Origin: Mycobacterium sp. Aquia_216
GTDB lineage: Bacteria > Actinomycetota > Actinomycetes > Mycobacteriales > Mycobacteriaceae
Length of the DNA: 64,000 nucleotides
Reading direction: 5' to 3'
Assembly: GCF_026723865.1 (NCBI RefSeq)
Contig: NZ_CP113529.1
Span: 1,736,001-1,800,000 of the forward strand
Shown here: one piece after another, positions 16,767 through 25,526 of the stretch
How the letters are laid out: each line of letters starts with the position of its first letter
Position numbering within the stretch: the stretch's first letter is position 1
Program-made: the position numbers and the translations under genes
The notes under the pieces: model-generated
What the model saw: the letters and a program-made list of their open reading frames with translations, nothing else
Database searches by the model: none
What the model was told of the DNA's origin: nothing

Positions 16767-17193
16767 ACCGAAACCATAGGCCTGCTCACCGGCGGATGTG
16801 AGTAGTCGATCCAAGTGGCTCTCTTGTTTTGGCGACGCCCAAGGGATCTCGCAGAATTATGAGCGGCGTTCGGGCTTCAGCGCCGGTTCTTGCAAACCAC
16901 GTGGGAGGCCGCCGCCGAACTCGGCGACGGGACCGCGGCATTTGACGACGACCCAAACCGCTTGCAGTCGTGGTCTATACGGCGCGGCTGGCGCACATGC
17001 CAAACTGCACGCGGCTAGCGGCAGACGTACTCGTGCATGGCCTCTGGATGCCCTGAAAGGCCATTGTTCGCCGGCACACGAAAGCGGGTTCGGTGCTGTC
17101 TTCGGCGCCAACGACACGGGGTCGATACGCAGAAATACTCGAAGGCATGACCGGGCAGGACGGTCCGGAAACCGTGCCACGAAGGGAATCGAT
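16767..17193. other. Long intergenic region with possible decayed coding sequence
   Basis: No intact gene is seen in these 427 bp between the divergent PucR-type and CoA-transferase genes. One frame around 16887-17015 reads FLQTTWEAAAELGDGTAAFD and on to DDPNRLQSW before a stop, which looks protein-like and may be a gene fragment. Loose relatives of the TTGTC/GACAA motif occur near 16823 and 17097. GAAGGGA at 17181-17187 is the ribosome-binding site of the next gene. Confidence 0.35.
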
Positions 17194-18651
17194 ATGAGCG
17201 ACAATACTTTGGCCACCCGAAGGCCGGTCGCGGACTTCGACGTCAACGCGCGCTTTCGTGACGTCATGCACGAACTCGAGCTGTCCCCCGAAGACACCGG
17301 TGGCACCATCACCTTTGTCGGCGAGGATCCGATTTTCCCGAGCGTGCACCGACTCGGGGCCTGCATCGGTATCCCGATCATGGCGGGGGCGGCGGGGATC
17401 GCCGATATCTGGCGCCAGCGCAGTGGACGCGGTCAGGACCTAACCCTTGACCTGCGCAAGGCCATCCACGGAATCAACCCCATGTACAAATTCATGCCGA
17501 CGATCAACGGCTACCCCTATCAGCTCCCGTATTTCATCGGCAACCCGATGGGGTTCGACCTGTACCGGACCAAGGACGGCCGATTCTTCCTGCCGACGGG
17601 GGCCTACCCGCGGCTGCTTGCCGGCATGTGCACGTTTTTGCGGTGCTCGCCGGACAAGGACAGCATCGCCACCGCCGTGTCCAAGTGGGACAGTGCGGAA
17701 CTCGACGAGGCAGCCGCCGCGGCTGGTCTCGTCTTCGCCATCATCCGCACGCCCGGAGAGTGGGCGGCGCACCCTCAAGGCAAACAGCTGGCCGAAAAGC
17801 CGCTGGTGGAAATCGTCAAGATCGGTGACAGCGACCCCGAGCCGTTCACACCGGCGGCGCGTCCGCTGTCGGGGCTTCGGGTGCTGTCGGCAACCCATGT
17901 GATCGCCGGCAATGTCATGTCCCGCACACTGGCCGAGCACGGCGCCGAGGTGCTACAGATCGCCCACCCCGAAGAGTTTGAACACGAGGCCCTGATCCAA
18001 GACCCGTGTGCCGGCTTCACCTCGAATGCCTGGCTGGACCTCAAGCAGGCCGACGCCCGGCAAAAGGCCTACGAACTGGCGGCCGGCGCGGACGTATTCG
18101 TCGAAAGCTACCGCACCCGCAAGATTTCGAGCCTCGGGCTGTCACCCGAGGAACTGGCCGCCCGGCGCCCCGGCATCGTCTACGCCTCGGCGCGGTGCTA
18201 CACCTACGACGGGCCATGGGCCAACCGGGCGGGCTTCGACATGGAAGCCCTGTGCGTCACCGGATTCACCACCGTGGAGGGCACTCCCGACCAGCCCGCG
18301 TTTCCTCCGACCCACGTCATGAACGACTACATCGCCGGCTACCTCGGTGCGGCCGGCATCCAAGCCGCGCTCATCCGCCGGGCCAAAGAAGGCGGCAGCT
18401 ACCACGTGCGCGTGAACCTGGCCCGCGCCGCGATGTTCTTCATGTCCCTGGGCACCTTCGACAAGAACGCCCCGGCGTCGACCGGTGAGCAACACCGAAT
18501 CCTGGTACCGGACAGCATCACCGCGCAAACCCCCTACGGGGAACTGGTCCGACTGGCCCCACCCGTGCAGTTCTCCGAAACCAAGCCCTACTGGCAAGAC
18601 CCGGTACTCGTGGTGCGCGGGTCAAGCAAGCCGGAATGGAAAAACAGCTGA
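17194..18651 (+). CDS. CaiB/BaiF (family III) CoA-transferase, rearranged architecture
   Basis: This 485-residue protein is related to formyl-CoA and carnitine CoA-transferases, but the order is unusual. Residues 1-215 resemble the part of CaiB that follows the active site (IADIWRQRSGRGQDLTLDL, NPMGFDLYRTKDGRFFLP). The canonical N-terminus appears only afterwards (PLSGLRVLSATHVIAGNVMS), followed by the likely catalytic Asp378 in VMNDYIAGYLGAAG and a family-like end (TPYGELVRLAPPVQFS). It could be a shortened tandem fusion or a distinct subfamily. It is flanked by two PucR-type regulators, suggesting control by a CoA-ester or its acid. Confidence 0.75.
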   Translation: MSDNTLATRRPVADFDVNARFRDVMHELELSPEDTGGTITFVGEDPIFPSVHRLGACIGIPIMAGAAGIADIWRQRSGRGQDLTLDLRKAIHGINPMYKFMPTINGYPYQLPYFIGNPMGFDLYRTKDGRFFLPTGAYPRLLAGMCTFLRCSPDKDSIATAVSKWDSAELDEAAAAAGLVFAIIRTPGEWAAHPQGKQLAEKPLVEIVKIGDSDPEPFTPAARPLSGLRVLSATHVIAGNVMSRTLAEHGAEVLQIAHPEEFEHEALIQDPCAGFTSNAWLDLKQADARQKAYELAAGADVFVESYRTRKISSLGLSPEELAARRPGIVYASARCYTYDGPWANRAGFDMEALCVTGFTTVEGTPDQPAFPPTHVMNDYIAGYLGAAGIQAALIRRAKEGGSYHVRVNLARAAMFFMSLGTFDKNAPASTGEQHRILVPDSITAQTPYGELVRLAPPVQFSETKPYWQDPVLVVRGSSKPEWKNS

Positions 18652-18739
18652 GGCGCAGCCTCCGGCAACAACAGTGGCGGCAATCTTCGTCTTGGGAGAA
18701 CAACCGCCGAGGGCCCGTCGGCCCATAATGTGCCGTTGC

Positions 18740-19924
18740 ATGAAGAGCGATATTCTGCTGCGACAGGTCGCTGACGTCGCGGCGGCGATGGACCGGCGAA
18801 CCGACGAAGTGTCAATCCTGCTCGCCCACACAATCATTCGCGAGGTGCAGCTCTACGGGTCGGTCGCAGTACCGTTCGACGTGGTGGCTCAGAGCTGTGC
18901 CGCGAACGTGCGAGCGATCTTCGGCGCAGTCGCCGGCGATACCGATTTCGACGTGACCGTGGCCACCCAGACGGGGGTTGAGCGGGCGCGTGACGGGGTG
19001 CCGCTGCCGTCGGTGATGGAAGCCTACCGGGTAGGTTTCCGCCGGGCGTGGGAAGTAATAGCCGACGAGGCTGCCGCGCGCCCTCACCTGAATGGCGATG
19101 CGTTGCGCACGTTGACCGCCAAGTTACTGACCGCTCAGGACCTGTTCACCGGTGCGATGGCCGCCGGGTACCGACAGGAGCAGAGCAGCCGCGTCGCCGG
19201 CGACGAAATGCAGCGCTCGGTGCTCATCGACGCGCTGATCCACGGAAGGCTGTTCGAGCGGTGCAGCCTGTGGGAGGCCGCCGACTATCTTCGGATGCCG
19301 AGTACCGGTCCGTTTGTGGTGATCGCTGCTGATGCCGCATGGTCGGAGGTCGGCGCCCTGCCCGATGTCGAAGCGCGGCTGCGCAGCCTCGATGTGTCGT
19401 CGGCCTGGGTGACGCTGGCCGACGTGCACGTCGGGATCGTGCACGTCAAGACCGAGCGTCAGCTGGCCGCGGTGCTGGCGCTGGTATCGCGAGTGGCCAT
19501 CGGCCGGGCGGGCGTGAGCGCCCGCTTCGGTGATCTGCGCGATGCCGCACGGGCGCTACGTCAGGCCCGGGTGACGCTGCAGGGCCGCCCTGACCCCGGC
19601 TCGCCGGTGTCAGTGTTCGACGGCTCGATCCTGGCCACCGCGGCCATCAGCGCACCAGACGTGATGGTCGAGCTCGCCAGCCCAGTAGTGGAACGTTTCG
19701 CAGATCTCGCCGACGACGAGCGGGAGGTTCTGTTTGCGACGTTTCGGGCGTGGCTGGAGCACGACGGTTCGGTGCGCACCGCCGGGGAAGCGCTGTTCTG
19801 TCACCCGAATACCGTCCGCTACCGACTGCACCGCATCGAGCAGCGCACCGGCCGTTCCCTCACCCGGCCACGGGATGTGGCCGAGCTGTGCCTGGCCTTC
19901 GAAGTGCATCGCCGATTGATGTAG
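18740..19924 (+). CDS. PucR/CdaR-family transcriptional regulator
   Basis: This is a 394-residue regulator, paralogous to the one at 15546; the C-terminal HTH FCHPNTVRYRLHRIEQRTG and RDVAELCLAFEVHRRLM are almost the same. The sensor contains ARDGVPLPSVMEAYRVGFRRAW. Two in-frame ATGs (18728 MCRCMKSD and 18740 MKSDILLRQ) are possible; neither has a strong ribosome-binding site. It lies 88 bp downstream of the CoA-transferase gene. The gap holds TTGTTCTCCCAAGACGAA (minus strand), a loose relative of the block's TTGTC-N7-GACAA palindrome. Confidence 0.83.
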   Translation: MKSDILLRQVADVAAAMDRRTDEVSILLAHTIIREVQLYGSVAVPFDVVAQSCAANVRAIFGAVAGDTDFDVTVATQTGVERARDGVPLPSVMEAYRVGFRRAWEVIADEAAARPHLNGDALRTLTAKLLTAQDLFTGAMAAGYRQEQSSRVAGDEMQRSVLIDALIHGRLFERCSLWEAADYLRMPSTGPFVVIAADAAWSEVGALPDVEARLRSLDVSSAWVTLADVHVGIVHVKTERQLAAVLALVSRVAIGRAGVSARFGDLRDAARALRQARVTLQGRPDPGSPVSVFDGSILATAAISAPDVMVELASPVVERFADLADDEREVLFATFRAWLEHDGSVRTAGEALFCHPNTVRYRLHRIEQRTGRSLTRPRDVAELCLAFEVHRRLM

Positions 19925-19938
19925 GAATCGTGTTCGGC

Positions 19939-20385
19939 TCACGAACCGCTCGCGTGCCCGGTTTTGAGCGCATTCGCACCGGCGCGCGCGTACATCGCAT
20001 CGAGCGCCGCCGACTCGGCTTCGTCCACAGCGGCCTGCGCAAAGTCGATGGCGTCAAGCGCGTAAGACAGGGCGATGTTCGCGTCCGCCTCCGCCGTGTC
20101 GGTGTCGAACTGTTCCTTCTTCTCTTTCAGATCTGTCCGCACCTTCGCGACATGTGCCTGCCATTTGCTGCGGATCTCTTGCCACTGTGACGACACCTTG
20201 TCGCGAGCATCGGATGCGTTGTCCTTCAACTGATCAGCGGCCGCGGTTGCCCTATTCCGGGCGCTCGCGGCGTCGACTCCAAGCTGATCTCTGGTGCGCT
20301 GACCGGCCGCACGGAGATTGTTTGTCGCTACTTTCGCCCGCTCGGAAATCTTCTCGAACTCCGAGCTCAGATCGGTGTTTGCCAC
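19939..20385 (-). CDS. Coiled-coil, phasin-like protein
   Basis: This 148-residue, almost wholly helical protein is rich in Ala, Lys, Glu, Asp and Gln and has heptad-like stretches (DQLKDNASDARDKVSSQWQE, VRTDLKEKKEQFDTDTAEAD). There is no signal peptide or membrane span. AAGGAG stands six bases before the GTG at 20383-20385, which decides this start over longer ones. Phasins coat polyhydroxyalkanoate granules and have this composition. The phaC-phaZ genes nearby make a granule-associated role an attractive inference, but no phasin signature is provable by eye. A generic stress-linked coiled coil is the alternative. Confidence 0.6.
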   Translation of the reverse strand: MANTDLSSEFEKISERAKVATNNLRAAGQRTRDQLGVDAASARNRATAAADQLKDNASDARDKVSSQWQEIRSKWQAHVAKVRTDLKEKKEQFDTDTAEADANIALSYALDAIDFAQAAVDEAESAALDAMYARAGANALKTGHASGS

Positions 20386-20596
20386 CAGAAACTCCTTTGT
20401 CGAGGCTGGCTCTTCGCCAACCGTTCTCACCTTGTGGCCGGCTGAAAGCCGCCTACTATGAGCGTCGATGGTCGTGAGCGCCTGGTCATTGTTCGCAGAG
20501 ACACAATCGTCGTGCCGAGATTAGCCGCTGCGACAGCAGAGCAAGCTGCGTCACGAGTATTGATTCGCTGCCGCCGTAGAGACGCAACTGAATTCC

Positions 20597-20609
20597 GTTG
20601 TAGCACAAC
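20597..20609. other. Palindrome at the broken end of the synthetase gene
   Basis: GTTGTAGCACAAC is a perfect 13-bp palindrome six bases beyond the premature stop of the truncated acyl-CoA synthetase. It may be an operator for the phasin-like gene downstream, a terminator or a rearrangement scar. A second loose repeat, ATTGT-N10-ACAAT, lies at 20488-20507. Confidence 0.3.
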
Positions 20610-20615
20610 TATAGT

Positions 20616-21812
20616 CTAGATTTCCGTGCGGCCGAGGAGGTAAAAGTAGCCGTCCTCGTCGACCCGGCCGATGTCGCCAGTCGAAAACCAGCCGTCAGCG
20701 AAGACCTTCGTGGTGGCTTCCGGCGAGTTCCAGTAGCCCTTCATCACGTTGTGCCCACGGATTTGAATCTCGCCGGGTGACCCGATCGGCACCTCGATGG
20801 CGTGTTCGTCAACCACCCGCATCTGCACGCCGTCGATTGGCGTGCCGATCGACCCGAGCTTGCGCGCCGCGGCGGGATGATTGAAGCAGGCTGGCCCGGA
20901 GGTTTCGGGCAGCCCGTAGCCTTCGAGGACCACGCAATCGAACGTGTCCTCGAACCGGCGCAGTACCTCTACCGGCATCACCTCGCCCGCGGAGATGCAG
21001 ATCCGTAACGAACCGAAGTCCAGGTCGCGGTCGGCGCTGGCCCCCAGTAGTGCTCCGAACATGGAGGGTAGACCCTCCAAGACAGTGACCCGTTCGGCCG
21101 CAACCAATTCCAGCGCTGTGCCAGGGTCGAACGTGGGACACAGTACGAGTGTCGCGCCGGTCGAGATGACCGCCCCTAGAACACATGTCATCGCGAACGC
21201 GTGAAACAGAGGGATGCAACCCAGCACGACGTCGGCGGGCCCGATGTTGAGGAGTCTGCTCGCGATGACGGCTTGGCTGCTCAGAAGGTGGCTGTGGGTG
21301 AGTTGGGCACCTTTGGGCGCCCCGGCCCTGCAAGGCGTGTGCAGGATGACCGCGTTGTCGTTGCCGGCGCGAGCCACCGGCCACGCCTTCCCGAGGAAGC
21401 CGTCGGTCAACTGTTCAAGGGTGTGCTCGCCGACAGCGATTGGCACAACACCGGCGGCCAGCGCACCCGCGACGGCCGCGGCTCCAGATGACGGCGCGAA
21501 CACCAGCAGGCGTGCCCCGGTGCTGGTCAAGTAGAACTCGACGTCGCTTGCGCTGTGTAGTGGATCCATCGGCACCACAACCGCTCCGGCGTACAGCACG
21601 CCCCAGAAAACCATGGCGAACTCAGGGCGGTTGGCCGACATGACCCCCACTCGGTCCCCCGGACGAAGTCCTCGGTCGTCGAGGTAGGCGGCGAACCGTG
21701 CGGCGCCGTCGGCCAGCTCCGAAAAGCTTGTCGTGACTTCGTCGCAGCGCAGGGCGGAACCATCGGGGTACATGTCTGCCGACTCGACCAGATACATGCT
21801 CACATTGGTCAT
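20616..21812 (-). CDS. Truncated AMP-forming acyl-CoA synthetase homologue
   Basis: This 398-residue protein aligns along its length with the intact synthetase at 22303 but stops at DEDGYFYLLGRTEI. It lacks the last ~105 residues, the mobile C-terminal subdomain with the catalytic Lys. The ATP-binding loop is also altered: residues 159-168 read TPCRAGAPKG where the paralogue has TSGTTGKPKG at the same positions. YGLPETSG and GDIGRVDEDGY are kept. Both changes predict loss of adenylation activity, so it is a decaying duplicate or a protein with a binding role. A 10-bp-arm palindrome sits in its leader. Confidence 0.75.
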   Translation of the reverse strand: MTNVSMYLVESADMYPDGSALRCDEVTTSFSELADGAARFAAYLDDRGLRPGDRVGVMSANRPEFAMVFWGVLYAGAVVVPMDPLHSASDVEFYLTSTGARLLVFAPSSGAAAVAGALAAGVVPIAVGEHTLEQLTDGFLGKAWPVARAGNDNAVILHTPCRAGAPKGAQLTHSHLLSSQAVIASRLLNIGPADVVLGCIPLFHAFAMTCVLGAVISTGATLVLCPTFDPGTALELVAAERVTVLEGLPSMFGALLGASADRDLDFGSLRICISAGEVMPVEVLRRFEDTFDCVVLEGYGLPETSGPACFNHPAAARKLGSIGTPIDGVQMRVVDEHAIEVPIGSPGEIQIRGHNVMKGYWNSPEATTKVFADGWFSTGDIGRVDEDGYFYLLGRTEI

Positions 21813-22302
21813 GAAGATTTCCCGGGCGAGCTGCCTCCCATGCTTTGACCATGGGAGGCGCTTGGCCGGCTGTCGATGGAATCAATGACAACGAGCGCCG
21901 CTATGCGGTGTCCTACCGAACAATCACGTGCTCGCCTGGCGCGTCCGGCCCCGCCCCGACCACCACCGGGATTCTATTCGGTCATCACTGACTAGCCGGT
22001 CAGCCATGCGGGCCGGCAGCGCCGCGCGGGTGGCGCGTTGGCGACGAAGACAAATCACGGCGGGATGTGTTGTCGGAGAATACATCGCCATCGGCGCAGG
22101 TTCGCATCACGATCGATTCATCGGCCAATGTCCGCCAAGCCGCGCCTCGCCGGACGGTCCGCGCCCAGCTGTGGGCCGTCACACCAAAGCGGCCAGGTTG
22201 TTGTGCCCACCGACATTGTCGGTCCAGGTCACCGCGGGGACGATTGGAATCCTCAGGACAAGCCCAGAACCGGGCACCTCAACTAGATTCCAGAGGCACA
22301 TC
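21813..22302. other. Divergent promoter region of the two acyl-CoA synthetase genes
   Basis: No gene is seen in these 490 bp. They contain the long palindrome at 21833-21859, CTGAC-TAGCCG-GTCAG at 21987-22002, and ACCGAC-ATT-GTCGGT at 22209-22223. Two TTGTC/GACAA half-motifs lie near 22048-22075. AGAGG at 22292-22296 is the ribosome-binding site of the rightward gene. Confidence 0.45.
21833..21859. promoter_or_regulatory. 10-bp-arm palindrome in the synthetase leader
   Basis: GCCTCCCATG and CATGGGAGGC are perfect 10-bp arms around CTTTGAC, 20 bp upstream of the truncated synthetase start (21812). It could be a strong operator or an RNA hairpin that hides the leader. Confidence 0.5.
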
Positions 22303-23814
22303 ATGACCGCCCTTAGCGCCAATCTCGTTGCATCAAAGGACCGCAACCCCAGCCGCATCGCACTGCGCTGTGACGATTTGCAATTCAGTTTCGCCGAGCT
22401 CGACGACGCGGCCGCCCGGGTGGCGACGCTGTTGGCGCAAGCCGGGGTCGAGCCGGGCGATCGGGTGGGAGTGATGTTGCCTAACACTCCGGCGTTCGCG
22501 ATCGCGTTCTACGGCATCATGTACCGTGGCGCCGTCGCGGTTCCGATGAACCCGCTACTCAAGGCCCGTGAGGTGGCCTACTACCTATCCAACAGCGGCG
22601 CTAAGGCGTTGTTCGCCACCCCGGCGTTCGCGGGCGAGGCGAGTGCCGGCGCCGCTGAGGTGGGCTCGCGGTGCTGGGTTGTCGACGACGCGACGCTGGC
22701 GGAACTGATTGCCGACCTGGCTGCCCAGGACACACCGGTGCAACGCGACGACGACGACGTCGCGGTCATCCTGCACACCTCCGGAACCACCGGTAAGCCC
22801 AAGGGCGCCATGCTCACTCACGGCAACCTCGGCCGAAACGCCGAAGTCAGTGTCCGCACGCTGGTCGAGACGGGGCCCGACGACGTGGTGATGGGCTGCC
22901 TGCCGTTGTTCCATGTCTTCGGCCTGACCTGCGGGCTCAACGGCTCAGTCCTCGCCGGCGCCACGTTGACGCTCATCCCTCGGTTCGAGCCCCGCAAGGC
23001 GCTCGAAGTGATCGAGCGTGACGCCGTCACGGTGTTCGAGGGGGTGCCGACGATGTATTCCGCGCTGCTCAGTGTGGCCGAAGAGGCCGCACCGGAAGCG
23101 ACGCGGAGTCTGCGGACGTGTGTCTCCGGCGGTGCGGCGTTGCCTGTCCAGGTTCTCACCGATTTCGAAAAGGCCTTTGGTTGCACCGTTCTCGAGGGCT
23201 ATGGGCTCTCCGAGAGTTCTCCGGCAGCCGCGTTCAACCATCCGCACCGGGAGCGCAAGGCGGGCTCGATCGGCACCCCGATCGAGGGCGTCGAGATGCG
23301 GGTGGTCGACCTGGACGGTGTCGAGGTCCCACGAGGGGACACGGGCGAGATCCAGATCCGCGGCCACAACGTGATGAAGGGCTACTGGAATCTCCCCGAT
23401 GCCACCGAGGCCACGATCACGCCCGATGGCTGGCTGAACACCGGCGACGTCGGCCGCATCGACGAGGACGGTTATTTCTACATCGTCGACCGGACCAAGG
23501 ACCTGATCATTCGCGGCGGGTACAACGTTTATCCCCGCGAGATCGAGGAGGTGCTCTACGAGCACCCGGCGGTGGCCGAGGCCGCCGTCATCGGCATGCC
23601 GCATGACTCCCTCGGCGAGGAAGTCGGGGCAGCCGTCTCCCTCAAGAAGGGGGCCGCGGCCACGGCCGATGAGCTGCGCGAGTACGTCAAGGCTCGGGTC
23701 GCCGCATACAAGTATCCGCGGCTGGTTTGGCTGGTCGACGCTCTGCCCAAGGGGCCGACCGGAAAGCTCCTCAAGCGCGAAATCACCATTCCGACAAGCG
23801 AAAGCACGCGATAA
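22303..23814 (+). CDS. AMP-forming acyl-CoA synthetase (FadD-type)
   Basis: This 503-residue enzyme activates a fatty acid to its CoA thioester through an acyl-adenylate. All core motifs are present: TSGTTGKPKG (159-168), YGLSESSP, GWLNTGDVGRIDEDGYFYIV, the hinge DRTKDLIIRGGYNVYP and the C-terminal catalytic Lys in PKGPTGKLLKREI. The start is ATG 22303, with AGAGG upstream. It ends two bases before phaC, so fatty-acid activation and polyester synthesis are in one operon. It probably feeds 3-hydroxyacyl or acyl-CoA precursors. The divergent neighbour is a truncated paralogue. Confidence 0.9.
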   Translation: MTALSANLVASKDRNPSRIALRCDDLQFSFAELDDAAARVATLLAQAGVEPGDRVGVMLPNTPAFAIAFYGIMYRGAVAVPMNPLLKAREVAYYLSNSGAKALFATPAFAGEASAGAAEVGSRCWVVDDATLAELIADLAAQDTPVQRDDDDVAVILHTSGTTGKPKGAMLTHGNLGRNAEVSVRTLVETGPDDVVMGCLPLFHVFGLTCGLNGSVLAGATLTLIPRFEPRKALEVIERDAVTVFEGVPTMYSALLSVAEEAAPEATRSLRTCVSGGAALPVQVLTDFEKAFGCTVLEGYGLSESSPAAAFNHPHRERKAGSIGTPIEGVEMRVVDLDGVEVPRGDTGEIQIRGHNVMKGYWNLPDATEATITPDGWLNTGDVGRIDEDGYFYIVDRTKDLIIRGGYNVYPREIEEVLYEHPAVAEAAVIGMPHDSLGEEVGAAVSLKKGAAATADELREYVKARVAAYKYPRLVWLVDALPKGPTGKLLKREITIPTSESTR

Positions 23815-23816
23815 GC

Positions 23817-25526
23817 ATGGCAACCTCTGCAAATACGGTGGCCAAGGCCGACGAGTTGGCCGCGCCGCTGGACCTGCTGCTCACCAGTGCCACCAAGCCA
23901 TTCACCAGCCGAATGATGCCGAACGCCACCTGGGCCCGTTTCGGCGCCGGGCTGGCCCGGCATCCCGGTGCCGTCGCCGGCCGGGCCGGCACGCTCACCC
24001 GCGAACTCGGTGACATTGCGGTGGGAAAGTCCCACCGAGTCCCGGCCCGGGCCGATAAACGCTTCGGCGATCCTGCGTGGCAACAGAATCCGCTGCTGCA
24101 CCGCATCATGCAGGCCTATTTGGCGGGTGCCGAGGCGGCCGAAGGGCTGCTCGGCGACGCGGAACTTAATTGGCGCGACAACGAGAAGATGCGGTTCGTG
24201 ATGGACAACCTGGTGGAAGGTCTGGCGCCGACCAACAACCCGTTGATCAGTCCGCTGGGCTGGAAGGCGCTGATCGATACCGGCGGTCTGAGCGCGGTGC
24301 GGGGTGCCAAAGCCTTTGTCCGCGATATGGTGTCGAAACCTCGGGTGCCGGCGATGGTTGAGCCCGACGCGTTCGCGGTGGGCGAAACCCTGGCGGTCAC
24401 CAAGGGCGCGGTGGTCCTGCAAACCTCGATGTTCGAACTGATCCAGTACGCCCCGCAAACGCCCAAGGTGCGCGCCATCCCGTTGCTGATGGTGCCGCCG
24501 GTGATCAACAAGTACTACGTCATGGACATTGCTCCTGGGCGCAGCATGATCGAGTACTTCGTGGCGCAGGGCCAACAGGTCTTCGTCATCTCATGGCGCA
24601 ATCCACAAGCCCGCCACCGCGATTGGGGATTCGATGCCTACGGCACGGCGATCATCGAGGCCATGGACGCGGTGCAGAAGATCGCCGGCACGGACAGCGC
24701 CCATCTGCTGGCCACCTGTTCGGGTGGCATCCTGGCGGCGATGACCGCGGCCCACCTCGGTGAGATCGGCGAGGGTGATCGGATCGCGGGCCTCAACTTG
24801 GCCGTCACGGTGCTGGACGAGACCAGGGCGGGGTTTGCGGCCGCGGCAATGAGCGAGCGCGCCGCGCATGCGGCGATTCGCGTTTCGGGCCGGAAGGGCT
24901 ATCTCGACGGGCGTGACATGGCCGAGATGTTCGCCTGGCTACGGCCCACCGACCTGGTGTGGCGATACGTGGTGAACAACTATGTGCAAGGTCGCAAGCC
25001 GGCGCCGTTCGACGTGTTGTATTGGAACGCCGACACCACCCGGATGTCCGCCGCCCTGCACCGCGACATGGTGCTGATGGGCCTGCAGAACTCGCTGGTC
25101 ACCCCGGGTGCGGTCAGCATGCTGGGCAGCCCGGTCGACCTGGGCAAGATCACGTCGGACGCGTACGTGATCGGCGGTGTGGCCGACCATATCTCGCCGT
25201 GGCAAGCCACCTATCGCAGCGCGCGGCTGCTCGGCAGCAAGGACAATCGTTACGTGCTGTCGACCAGCGGCCACATCGCGGCACTGGTGAATCCGCCCGG
25301 CAACCCGAAGGCGTCCTACCGGACCGGACCGGTGGGCCCGGAAGGTCCGGAAGATCCCGAACAATGGCTGGAGTCGGCGCAGAAGTCTGCCGACTCCTGG
25401 TGGCCGGACTACATGGCGTGGCTCGCCGAGCGCAGTGGCCCGGAGGTCGACGCGCCGAAAGCACTTGGTGGCGAGGGTCTTCCGCCCCTCGGTCCGGCCC
25501 CGGGCAGTTATGTGATGGAAAAGTGA
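23817..25526 (+). CDS. phaC: Polyhydroxyalkanoate synthase-like protein
   Basis: This 569-residue protein is of PhaC type (class I/II length). The alpha/beta-hydrolase core has the lipase-like box ATCSGGI with nucleophile Cys301, Asp457 in GGVADHISPWQATY and His486 in STSGHIAALVNPPGNPK, the expected Cys-Asp-His triad. VFVISWRNPQARHRDWGFDAY is a typical synthase segment. It polymerises 3-hydroxyacyl-CoA into storage polyester. It is tightly coupled: two bases after the synthetase stop, and its own stop overlaps the phaZ start. The canonical box is GxCxG; here the first residue is Ala. Confidence 0.88.
   Translation: MATSANTVAKADELAAPLDLLLTSATKPFTSRMMPNATWARFGAGLARHPGAVAGRAGTLTRELGDIAVGKSHRVPARADKRFGDPAWQQNPLLHRIMQAYLAGAEAAEGLLGDAELNWRDNEKMRFVMDNLVEGLAPTNNPLISPLGWKALIDTGGLSAVRGAKAFVRDMVSKPRVPAMVEPDAFAVGETLAVTKGAVVLQTSMFELIQYAPQTPKVRAIPLLMVPPVINKYYVMDIAPGRSMIEYFVAQGQQVFVISWRNPQARHRDWGFDAYGTAIIEAMDAVQKIAGTDSAHLLATCSGGILAAMTAAHLGEIGEGDRIAGLNLAVTVLDETRAGFAAAAMSERAAHAAIRVSGRKGYLDGRDMAEMFAWLRPTDLVWRYVVNNYVQGRKPAPFDVLYWNADTTRMSAALHRDMVLMGLQNSLVTPGAVSMLGSPVDLGKITSDAYVIGGVADHISPWQATYRSARLLGSKDNRYVLSTSGHIAALVNPPGNPKASYRTGPVGPEGPEDPEQWLESAQKSADSWWPDYMAWLAERSGPEVDAPKALGGEGLPPLGPAPGSYVMEK

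Noticed and set aside
20476..20510. Further exact copy of the TTGTC-N7-GACAA operator
   Set aside because: The arms are ATTGT/ACAAT with a 10-bp spacer, so it does not match the defined spacing.
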